Shown: piece by piece, positions 6,919 to 14,039 of the stretch
Numbering within the stretch: position 1 is the first letter of the stretch
Layout: every line of letters begins with the position of its first letter
DNA from: Desulfarculales bacterium UBA702
GTDB taxonomy: Bacteria > Desulfobacterota > Syntrophobacteria > Syntrophobacterales > Syntrophobacteraceae
Direction of reading: 5' to 3'
DNA length: 46,510 nt
Assembly (NCBI GenBank): GCA_002298165.1
Contig: DBMI01000042.1
Coordinates: 1-46,510, forward strand
The notes under the pieces: generated by a model
Databases searched by the model: none
What the model was told of the DNA's origin: nothing
The model's input: only the letters and a program-made list of their open reading frames with translations
Translations under genes and position numbers: made by a program

Positions 6919-9777
6919 CTACTGGCCCCCCAGGTGCTTAAATTTCCTTATTTTGCTGCCCATCAATTTCCAAATGGTGTCATCGTGTTCACTGAGCATC
7001 TGCTTGATTGATTTCGAGTCCATTACCTGCCAGTAGTGATTATGGATCTCGCTGCTGCCTGTATTGCCTTTGCCAGATACGGCATCCCGGAACCCACTCG
7101 CGAAAGTAGCAGGTAAGACAGTCTCTCCGGCATGCACCTTGGCTATCATATCGCCGGGAATGTTCCACGCGCCGACATCGAGAGACGCCATCCCGGCAAA
7201 ACCCGCCAAAAGAGCATAGGTCTCTGCCGTTACCGCTGGAACCATGGACCATCCTATAAAAGGTATTGCCGCGACACTTGCACCGGCGGCGGCAGCCCCT
7301 AGACCGGCAGCGGAAAAAGCCAGAGCTACATTTTCGGCTATCTGCGCCACGGTCGCCGCACTTCGGGCAGTAGCCCCGGCTACTGTTGCCGCAGTCTTTG
7401 CCGTCTCCCCCCCTACCCACGATGAAACGGTACTGGTAATAAGATTTACGAGTCCGCCTAGTCCTGTTATCCGTTCAATGGCCGCCCTTGCCAGCGCCCC
7501 TAGAGACGTGGCGGTGGTTTTTTCAGACTCACCGAGCACCCATGCTTGAACAACCTTTTTAACGCCCCAGTCGATAGCCATCTGAGCGTATCTTTGGAAT
7601 AGGCTCTGTGCTTTTTGCGCCCAGGTCTGGGTGCTGAAAAGCATGCTATTAAAAGAGCCACTGATATGAGACGCTATCTCATCAGCCTCCCTTTTGCGCT
7701 CTGCAACCATCTGTGCCTCGGCGTTCGCCATCTTTATCCGATGGTCAAGCTGGAGTTTTTCGATCTCCTTGTAGATCTTTGCTTGCTGGGCAACGCTTTG
7801 ATTCTGGACATCAAGTTCCGCGTACTTCGCATTAATCGCCGCCTGATATTCTTTTTGGTAAAGTTCATTTTCAAGAGCAAGCCGCTGGCCGGCGCTGATC
7901 TTCCCAAGTTCATACTGCGATTTGATTTTATCACTTTCAATGCGGATCTCGGCCTCGGCCTCCTGGCGCTTCATGCTGCCGAGGATGCTATTGGCCTGCT
8001 GCTCCTGGGCCTGCTGTTCAACAAAAGCCGCTCTACGGATCGCCTGAATTTCGTGGATAGCCCTTATCTGATTATCGGCACTCAGGCCCGATTCGGCGGC
8101 GGAGTCTTTCCAAAAAGCGAGATCGATTTGGCGGAGTTCCTGGGTGGACTTAAATACGTTTTGCTCGGCATCATGGATTTGCTGTAGCTGATACACCTTA
8201 TCGGTGTACCAGGTGTCAGTTTCTTTCTCGTCTTTTACCTCTTCTGGTTTCTCGTCTATTTTCCTGGCGGCCTGTAATTCTTTGTAGATCTGCTTGGCGG
8301 TTTCAGTGCCCTCTTTCGCGTTTTTAAGCTTGGATCTCCAAAAGGCAACATCGTGCTCGGCGTCCCATGTAAACCAGTTTTGCTCCTGCTCTTTTATGTC
8401 GGAAAGCTCTTTTTTATAGTCGTCAAAAGTGCTGGTTTTCGGTGCGTCTTCCTTGCCGCCAGCTTTACCCGCGCCTCCCGGAAGCGCCTCACCTGGAGGA
8501 GTAAGCCACCAAACAGGATATTGCAGGTCTAACGGCGAAGCGGGGATAACTCCGCTATTCGAACCCGATCCGGAGGTTTTGGCGCGAAAAGCACTAGGCA
8601 CCATCGCCTCGGCCGCTTTTTGTATTCTACCGGCTTTTTCTTCGGCGCTGGCCGCAATTGCCGTCCACAGTCCCGTAACCTGACTTTTGAATCTATCCCA
8701 GCCGCTGAGATCACTGTTACGGATTCGCTCCATTTCGATAGCGTATTTGGCCCACGCTTCTCCGTCTTTTTTAGCGGACAGTTCCTGCTCGGCGGTTTCT
8801 ATCTGAAGCGTATTCTTGAGCTGCTCGGATCTCTTTACCGCCGAGTCGCTTATTTTGGAGTCCTTTTCCTCGGCGAGTTTCATGTACTGACTCAGCGACT
8901 GCCCGCCCTGGTTGAGCAGCCCTATGAGTTTTTGTTCGGAGGAGCCAAGGACATCATTCGCAAGGGCGTTTTTCTTCGCGCCGTCTTCGTATTGCGTAAA
9001 CCGATCCGCAATTTGAGCGAGCAGCCCTTGAAAAGTCATCGATTTTCGGGAACCCTCATCCATCGAGATCCCCATGGTTTCGAGAACCAGTCGGGATTTT
9101 ATCGCCTCTTCAGAACTACCGGACATTGCGCTTTGGAGGGTTTTATAAACGGTTTTGAGGGTATCGAGAGATACCCCGGATGCTTTTGAAACTCCGTCAA
9201 GATCCTGGAGAAGCGATACCGATATCCCGGTTTCACGGTTCATCCCGGCGAGATTTGTCGCGTTATCGAGGAAAGACTTCCCGAGGTGAGCACCGGCATT
9301 TCTCGCAGCAAGACTGATCTGGTCGCTGAGCTTCCCGAAACCCTCCGTGATGGTATCAATGGGGTGTTTAACTTCCTGCATTCCCGCGCCGATTGAGTTC
9401 CACCACGCCTTGATACGAATTGCGGTCTCCCCGGTTTGGACCCCGAGGTTTAAGAGCTTTGACGCCGTATCCTGGGCGAAAGAATCGAATACCCCGGACT
9501 GGTCTCGCATTTTAGCGCCGATTGCGTCAAAGTTTTCCGCAAAGGCGCTCCTGAAGGTTTCGATTTCCCGGGTCATGAGCTGCGCGTTTTTCTGCACGTC
9601 TCGCGCGTACTGCCCGACGTAGTTTGATGATGTCTGAGAATGCCTTTGCGTGTCAGACGCCATACCGGCGAAGGAAGTGCGGATCTTAGCGGAATTATCT
9701 TCAATGCTCTTAGCGGAGGCCTGCATCTCCGACTGCACTTCCGATGAATCCGCACCGAATTTGAAATTTAAAGGCAT
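6919..9777 (-). CDS. tail tape measure protein (952 aa)
   Basis: Longest tail-operon protein, placed between the chaperone pair and the distal tail genes, as tape measures always are. The N-terminus is a hydrophilic helical region with strong heptad character (residues 1-130), and residues 525-720 form a long Q/E/K-rich coiled coil (YKEIEKLQLDHRIKMANAEAQ). A hydrophobic Ala/Gly-rich block follows (around residues 770-880) with likely membrane-spanning segments (VALAFSAAGLGAAAAGASVA), and the C-terminus resembles lambda-family TMP C-terminal domains (GDMIAKVHAGETVLPATFASG). Given about 1.5 Angstrom per residue for this class, a tail of about 130-140 nm is expected (inference). Confidence 0.92.
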   Translation of the reverse strand: MPLNFKFGADSSEVQSEMQASAKSIEDNSAKIRTSFAGMASDTQRHSQTSSNYVGQYARDVQKNAQLMTREIETFRSAFAENFDAIGAKMRDQSGVFDSFAQDTASKLLNLGVQTGETAIRIKAWWNSIGAGMQEVKHPIDTITEGFGKLSDQISLAARNAGAHLGKSFLDNATNLAGMNRETGISVSLLQDLDGVSKASGVSLDTLKTVYKTLQSAMSGSSEEAIKSRLVLETMGISMDEGSRKSMTFQGLLAQIADRFTQYEDGAKKNALANDVLGSSEQKLIGLLNQGGQSLSQYMKLAEEKDSKISDSAVKRSEQLKNTLQIETAEQELSAKKDGEAWAKYAIEMERIRNSDLSGWDRFKSQVTGLWTAIAASAEEKAGRIQKAAEAMVPSAFRAKTSGSGSNSGVIPASPLDLQYPVWWLTPPGEALPGGAGKAGGKEDAPKTSTFDDYKKELSDIKEQEQNWFTWDAEHDVAFWRSKLKNAKEGTETAKQIYKELQAARKIDEKPEEVKDEKETDTWYTDKVYQLQQIHDAEQNVFKSTQELRQIDLAFWKDSAAESGLSADNQIRAIHEIQAIRRAAFVEQQAQEQQANSILGSMKRQEAEAEIRIESDKIKSQYELGKISAGQRLALENELYQKEYQAAINAKYAELDVQNQSVAQQAKIYKEIEKLQLDHRIKMANAEAQMVAERKREADEIASHISGSFNSMLFSTQTWAQKAQSLFQRYAQMAIDWGVKKVVQAWVLGESEKTTATSLGALARAAIERITGLGGLVNLITSTVSSWVGGETAKTAATVAGATARSAATVAQIAENVALAFSAAGLGAAAAGASVAAIPFIGWSMVPAVTAETYALLAGFAGMASLDVGAWNIPGDMIAKVHAGETVLPATFASGFRDAVSGKGNTGSSEIHNHYWQVMDSKSIKQMLSEHDDTIWKLMGSKIRKFKHLGGQ

Positions 9778-9780
9778 CTC

Positions 9781-10373
9781 TTATTCCTCAACCCGCAAGG
9801 TCCCACTCAATTGATCCGTTATTCCAGCCAATTCCTGAGACGCGAACTTTTCCTCGATGGTTTCCCACCACTTGTCGTCAAGCTTTTCCGGGGATTTTCT
9901 CGGCTCTCTGGGCTTATAGCCGAGATATGCCGCGGCAAGGACATGGACAGGGGGGTGATCCGCCCAGTAAGACAGAAGCCTGTCCACATCCTCAAGCGTC
10001 ATTTTTGCAACGGTATCGAAGCCTACTCCGAGGCCGGATGCGACGTGCCCGTAGATAAATCCCCAATCGAAGGGTCCGGCGAAGCATCCCCCGATGGCCT
10101 CTTAAGGCCCGCTGCCTCCCCGAGTTTTTCAACCAACCCGTAAAGATCCTCTAGGTCGAGCACCCGTTTGAGTTCTTCGACTGTTACTTCCGGGTTATTC
10201 CTGGAAAGCGCCACTTTCACCTGGTCAACCAGAATGGGGAGTTGGTCTTTGAGCAGGGGCGTTTCGGCCAGTTTTGCATTGAGATCGAGAAACTCTTCGA
10301 CCTGTTCAAGGTTCATCCGGGGAACTTGATAGACCTGTTCCCCGATAACGATTTCCGTTACCTTTTTCGACAT
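9781..10373 (-). CDS. tail assembly chaperone GT fusion via probable -1 frameshift (about 197 aa)
   Basis: The second chaperone frame has an ATG at 10002, but reading upstream the same frame stays open to a TAA near 10103 and encodes convincing protein (FDWGFIYGHVASG, then LGVGFDTVAKMTLEDV). That whole stretch overlaps the end of the first chaperone ORF in the -1 frame. A GGGGG run at 10092-10088 (codons TCG GGG GAT) is the best visible slip site. A slip there joins 95 residues of the upstream ORF to 102 residues ending SGTLRVEE. This is the equivalent of lambda gpG/gpGT, which bind the tape measure during tail assembly. The exact slip position is inferred, and the heptamer is not a textbook X XXY YYZ. 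Confidence 0.7.
10023..10373 (-). CDS. tail assembly chaperone, G-like (116 aa)
   Basis: Unshifted product of the tail-chaperone locus. It begins MSKKVTEIVIGEQVYQVPRM, continues with acidic helices (NLEQVEEFLDLNAKLAETPLL; EVTVEELKRVLDLEDLYGLVEKLGEAAG) and ends in a short Pro/Ser-rich tail. Size, composition and position between tail tube and tape measure are those of TAC proteins. The last 23 codons overlap the -1 frame that continues into the second chaperone domain. It starts 3 nt after the tail tube gene ends. Confidence 0.78.
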   Translation of the reverse strand: MSKKVTEIVIGEQVYQVPRMNLEQVEEFLDLNAKLAETPLLKDQLPILVDQVKVALSRNNPEVTVEELKRVLDLEDLYGLVEKLGEAAGLKRPSGDASPDPSIGDLSTGTSHPASE

Positions 10374-10376
10374 TGG

Positions 10377-11369
10377 TTACTCCGAGGCAGAGAGTATGCC
10401 GATGTTATTGCTGTCATCGGCAAACATGGAAAAGTCAAATTCCTGGATGGAGAAATCTTCGAGTTTGGTCGGCAGGGTGAGTTTCGAGCTGACACAGTTT
10501 GCCAGCTTCAAAACACACTGCTTCCCGCGGTAATTGCCCTTGAACCATCCCTGGAATGTCGGCGTTACACCGAGAAGCTGATTGGTGAGGGTGAGCTTCC
10601 GACCCGACTGGCCGGTGTAGGTGTATTCGATCTGAATTGCCAGGTCCTCATCGTCAGAAACAAACGTATAGAGTCCGTTTGCCACCTTGTAATGCCCGGC
10701 CAGCGTCGGAGAGCTGGGGGAATCATCCGTCAGCGAGACGCCGGTTGCGAGGTTTTTAACGCTCACATTTGCTACAAAGTCCGTCGCGTGATCGACGGTT
10801 ACCTGATACGGGGTAGCGGGGATGTAGGTCGTCTGAACGGCATTGAGAGTCGCAGCCATGGTGTAGGCGTAGTTGATCAACACCGCCAGACCGGCGTCGG
10901 CCGCCGCGAAGGTATAGATGCCACTCGCTACCTTGTACTGCCCCTTTGCCGGAGTGGCCCCGGTCGCTACCTTTTTGAGGGGCAATCCGGTTGCGGTAAA
11001 GAATACCCCGAGATCATCCGTCCAGGTCGCGGCATCGGTGACCGAGATCGTATAGGGACCACCTGCAGCGGGGATAGTGCCCGCCTCATCTTCAGAGATC
11101 AAGCTTTGCCCGGCGGCCGATGAAAGCCCGAAAAAAAGCTCCGCATACTGGTCTATAAAGATCCGGGCATTTTTCGCCTTGGCGGTCGGCTTCATCGTAC
11201 CGGCGCCGATGGCAATGGGCATCTGATAGCCCCCGAAAAGCTCCTTGATTGTCCGAGTGAAATCGAACTGAACCTCCTGGAGCACTCCGAACTTGACCGG
11301 GGTGGAAACACCCGTGGTGTTGTCAGTTCGAATGCCCCAAAGCGAACCGGCGCCGAAAATATTTTGCAT
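10377..11369 (-). CDS. major tail tube protein with duplicated internal domain (330 aa)
   Basis: Tail tube subunit by position (connector genes upstream, chaperones downstream) and by beta-rich sequence opening MQNIFGAGSLWGIRTDNTTGVSTPVKFGVLQEVQFDFTR, typical of siphovirus tube proteins. The core appears interrupted by two similar blocks, about residues 98-170 and 185-255. Each has the pattern (I/V)(S/T)V(T/D)xAxx(W/F)..D.GV......L.......G.YKVA.G(I/L)YTF...D..LA(V/I).I.Y.YT. These are probably Ig-like decorations projecting from the tube; 330 aa is longer than a simple tube protein (about 150-230 aa). The C-terminus returns to a tube-like sheet (LTLPTKLEDFSIQEFDFSMFADDSN). Confidence 0.8.
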   Translation of the reverse strand: MQNIFGAGSLWGIRTDNTTGVSTPVKFGVLQEVQFDFTRTIKELFGGYQMPIAIGAGTMKPTAKAKNARIFIDQYAELFFGLSSAAGQSLISEDEAGTIPAAGGPYTISVTDAATWTDDLGVFFTATGLPLKKVATGATPAKGQYKVASGIYTFAAADAGLAVLINYAYTMAATLNAVQTTYIPATPYQVTVDHATDFVANVSVKNLATGVSLTDDSPSSPTLAGHYKVANGLYTFVSDDEDLAIQIEYTYTGQSGRKLTLTNQLLGVTPTFQGWFKGNYRGKQCVLKLANCVSSKLTLPTKLEDFSIQEFDFSMFADDSNNIGILSASE

Positions 11370-11391
11370 CTTTCTCTCCCTTCCAAAAAAG

Positions 11392-11424
11392 AAAGCCCCG
11401 AGAGGGGCTAACCTCCGGGGCTTT
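11392..11424. terminator. bidirectional hairpin terminator upstream of the tail tube gene
   Basis: AAAGCCCCG at 11392-11400 pairs over 9 bp with CGGGGCTTT at 11416-11424, across a 15-nt loop. Minus-strand RNA leaves the stem into CTTTCTTTTTT, and the plus-strand RNA ends in TTTT, so it could terminate in both directions. It sits between the connector genes and the tail tube gene. It may therefore partially attenuate tail expression or mark a promoter boundary; strength is unknown. Confidence 0.65.
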
Positions 11425-11457
11425 TGAGATGGGTGTTAATTGCGGGCTTTTGGCTAA

Positions 11458-11883
11458 CTAGGCCACAAGCATCTCCAAAGATATGATGAGCACCGCCTGT
11501 TTATCGAGTGCCCCGTCATCGATTTGAATATTTGAGATTCTGCAATGGGAAACGATTCCGCCAAGGGTGCATTCATTTGCCGAAGCATTATCCGGGGCGT
11601 ATGCCGCCTCGATAGCATCCAGGTAAGGATTTAAGATATCACTTGGAACCGTGGCGGAATCCGGGATCTGGGCATAAATCCATAAATCGGCCCGAAGTGT
11701 CCAGATCGACGGCACTCCCTTTTTATATCTAGCCGACTCGCCTTTTTGTTTTATGAAAATAGCCGGCTGCTGGTTCGGAGGTACATCGTCCCACGTTTTA
11801 ATGCGCTTGCTGGAATGGCGCACCCACGAAAGGCGCGAAACCCTGGCGAATGCCGCGGCGTAGATCTCTTTGCGCGTACTCAA
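11458..11883 (-). CDS. tail terminator-like / tail completion protein (141 aa)
   Basis: The product begins MSTRKEIYAAAFARVSRL and contains DDVPPNQQPAIFIKQKGE, LRADLWIYAQIPDS and DILNPYLDAIEAAYAP. This alpha-beta pattern is seen in tail terminator and minor tail proteins of the gpU / gp17-like class. It lies between the HK97 gp10-like gene and the tail tube, the standard place. Its ATG overlaps the upstream stop (ATGA), so translation is probably coupled. The family assignment is by pattern and position. Confidence 0.68.
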   Translation of the reverse strand: MSTRKEIYAAAFARVSRLSWVRHSSKRIKTWDDVPPNQQPAIFIKQKGESARYKKGVPSIWTLRADLWIYAQIPDSATVPSDILNPYLDAIEAAYAPDNASANECTLGGIVSHCRISNIQIDDGALDKQAVLIISLEMLVA

Positions 11884-12359
11884 TGGAGGACCTCGGCAAC
11901 AGAATCAGCGAGCATATCCTTAATAGTGTCCATTTCCGACATCGAAGACCTTACATAGGATCGCTCAGGTAAATTCATTTCACGCACGTAGGACTGGATG
12001 AAAATATCTTTTGGCCCGGCTTTCATTTGCTGCCCGAAGGCTGCTTTTTGGGACCGCAGATGGCTCCTAACAACTACATTTCTGTAGACCCCGAATTCCT
12101 GCACGCCCGCATAGACCTCGGTATCCATAAAAATTCCGTCCACCCTGTCAGCCCCGACTTCAACCCGGAAACCGAAGCCCGAGAGAAGGCTTCCGCTTAT
12201 AATCCGGAGCTTGGCCCCGCTTAGTTTGGTCTTTGCCCTGGAGTCGATCTCCTCGCAGATATCCCGTACCTTCTTAACCAGGGCGGCATTTACCGCCTGG
12301 CCTTTCGTCCTAAACTCGGCTACGAGTTCCTGATCCCCAGTATAGTAGGCTTTAATCAT
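11880..12359 (-). CDS. HK97 gp10-like tail completion protein (159 aa)
   Basis: I selected ATG at 12359 (MIKAYYTGDQELVAEFRTKG) because it overlaps the connector gene stop as ATGA. The sequence shows the gp10-family layout: an N-terminal helix (AALVKKVRDICEEIDSRAKTKLSG), then a beta section with GSLLSGFGFRVEVGADRVDGIF, a YAGVQEFG motif (commonly Y...hE.G), then basic ARPF-like helices near the end (RSYVRSSMSEMDTIKDML). It joins the connector to the tail tube. Confidence in the family is good because the YA..hEfG motif is diagnostic. Confidence 0.78.
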   Translation of the reverse strand: MIKAYYTGDQELVAEFRTKGQAVNAALVKKVRDICEEIDSRAKTKLSGAKLRIISGSLLSGFGFRVEVGADRVDGIFMDTEVYAGVQEFGVYRNVVVRSHLRSQKAAFGQQMKAGPKDIFIQSYVREMNLPERSYVRSSMSEMDTIKDMLADSVAEVLH

Positions 12360-13129
12360 ACAAACACCCGGCGCCACGGGTACGAGCCAAGCACCGACTT
12401 GACCCCAGGAGGGATGTCATCGACAAGATAGGTCATAGTTTCCCCGGCAAGAGTTTTCGATCTTTGACCGACACGCTCTTTTCCACGATAGATGTACGAT
12501 ACCCAATCAATTGCAGCCTGCTCGATGGATGTCGGTACCGTTGCATTCCCGGCACTGTAAACCAAAGTTGTGTTGAACCTGGTTCCGAGCGAATTCGAAA
12601 AATTATATCCCTGAAGATAGATCGTTGATTGATCGAAAAGATACCCGTCAGAACCGTTAGTGGAAACCGGAATAACATCACCGTCCACCGTCAGAGTAGT
12701 GATCCCGGCAATTGGAAGGTGGTTCGGGCTAAAGCTCGTCTTACCGCTCTCGATATACCGAACATCGGTATAATTTGCCGCGAGAACCCTTTCGCCCAGG
12801 TAGTTTTCGATGGACTCTGAAACCGAGTTTATGAGGCGCGAAATGAGAACGTCATCGAATCCGAAAAACCCGCCAGAGGTATATTGCTGATAACCCGATG
12901 TATCAAGCCCGATAGAAAATGAGCTATCGTTAATTACAATGGGCGTGAGAATAGCACCGTTTAGCTCGATCATGCCCGCAATCCCGCTGAGTATCACCTG
13001 CTGACCGGTCTGAAGACCGTGATCCGCACAAGTAACAATTCCCGGATTGGCTTTAGATATGGCGGAAACGTGCTTATCAGGAAAAAGCCCGAGCCAGGAT
13101 TTCACATTTGCGAGAGTTGTTAGACCCAT
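12356..13129 (-). CDS. head-tail connector (gp6-like) with inserted E1-FCCH-like domain (257 aa)
   Basis: The N-terminus (MGLTTLANVKSWLGL) and the later segment DDVLISRLINSVSESIENYLGERVLAANYTDVRY, followed by P..GITTLTVDG and IEQAAIDWVSYIYRGKER, form the fold of gp6-like DNA-packaging connector adaptors. Residues about 19-80 (AISKANPGIVTCADHGLQTGQ and DTSGYQQYTSGG) interrupt that fold. They match a short beta domain found in many phage proteins and usually annotated ubiquitin-activating E1 FCCH-like. The gene is first of the connector-tail block and is separated from the capsid genes by the accessory island. Confidence 0.78.
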   Translation of the reverse strand: MGLTTLANVKSWLGLFPDKHVSAISKANPGIVTCADHGLQTGQQVILSGIAGMIELNGAILTPIVINDSSFSIGLDTSGYQQYTSGGFFGFDDVLISRLINSVSESIENYLGERVLAANYTDVRYIESGKTSFSPNHLPIAGITTLTVDGDVIPVSTNGSDGYLFDQSTIYLQGYNFSNSLGTRFNTTLVYSAGNATVPTSIEQAAIDWVSYIYRGKERVGQRSKTLAGETMTYLVDDIPPGVKSVLGSYPWRRVFV

Positions 13130-13340
13130 CTTTTTCCCTTAATTGTCATGGTCCGTAGTCCCTGTCACTGTGTTGCCTGTCGGAAAATTTAACATCGTTT
13201 CGACCGATCTCTAATCAAAGCGTCGGTCTGCCTTACAATCTCGCTTCCTCAAATATCGCAAATCCAGGCCGGGGGCGGGTAGCATGATTTATGCATCCGC
13301 TACACACTCGCTGAAGTGAACCCATGCCTGGAGAATTGCC
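13130..13340. promoter_or_regulatory. non-coding gap that should carry the promoter of the plus-strand moron gene
   Basis: The 211 bp between the start of the minus-strand connector gene and the start of the plus-strand PEP-CTERM gene contain no convincing ORF. A GGAGA ribosome-binding site stands at 13330-13334, 6 nt before the ATG at 13341. Because every neighbouring gene runs left, the plus-strand gene needs its own promoter here. I could not identify a convincing -35/-10 pair by eye. Confidence 0.45.
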
Positions 13341-14039
13341 ATGAGAGTCTTAGCCATTGTATTTATTCTTGCATGCATAGTTGCCACGCCTTGTTCGGCC
13401 ACACCCGTCTTAGATCAAAGCCAAGAAGAATGGGATGGAATCATTTCAGAATTAGGCACAATCCCCCGCGAAAACGGACAATCATTTACAGTTGGCAAAG
13501 AAGGCATCCTTTCTGGCATATCCGTGTATCTGCAAAGAGGTGGTGATACACCATCGGATCTTACCTTTGGTCTATTTATGGGTTCGGAATTTCCCGATGA
13601 ATATTCGTCATCACTAATTAACATAACGATCCAGGCTAGCAATATTTCTCGCTACTTGCACTATCAATATTTTGATTTAAGTTCATTAAACTTAGCAGTG
13701 GCACCAAATGACACGTTTTTATTCATTCTCTACGGAGCCTATTCTCCAGCACAAGAATACTGCGTTGGCTACGGGTTCTCATCATCAGACCTTTATGTTG
13801 GAGGAACCGCAAAAACACGGTTAAATGGCGGCTCCTGGGACGATATAAACTCCAAATTCTCGGATTTAGTATTTCGAACATACATTGATGAGGAAGCAAC
13901 TTCGCCACCATCCGTCCCTGAGCCTTCCAGCTTACTTCTTTTGGCGATAAGTTCCATTTGCTTACGATTTACATTGTCATCTTCCCGGTCCCGGCACCCA
14001 TGCCGCCCATCGCGCCAGTCCCGGCCCCGAAGCCGCTGA
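13341..14039 (+). CDS. PEP-CTERM secreted protein, lysogenic-conversion candidate (232 aa)
   Basis: Encodes a signal peptide (MRVLAIVFILACIVATPCSA, cleavage after CSA), a roughly 185-aa beta-rich exported domain, and a C-terminal VPEPSSLLLLAISSICLRF tract. That tract has the VPEP motif plus hydrophobic helix of PEP-CTERM sorting signals, recognised by exosortase at the inner membrane. A tail of about 22 residues rich in Arg/Ser follows instead of the usual few arginines. The tail lies antisense to the Gly/Met-rich C-terminus of the convergent beta-helix gene (overlap 13969-14039). It is the only plus-strand gene inside the leftward virion operon and is visibly more AT-rich than its neighbours, both marks of a recently acquired moron. 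It has a good ribosome-binding site. The function of the exported domain is unknown. Confidence 0.8.
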   Translation: MRVLAIVFILACIVATPCSATPVLDQSQEEWDGIISELGTIPRENGQSFTVGKEGILSGISVYLQRGGDTPSDLTFGLFMGSEFPDEYSSSLINITIQASNISRYLHYQYFDLSSLNLAVAPNDTFLFILYGAYSPAQEYCVGYGFSSSDLYVGGTAKTRLNGGSWDDINSKFSDLVFRTYIDEEATSPPSVPEPSSLLLLAISSICLRFTLSSSRSRHPCRPSRQSRPRSR

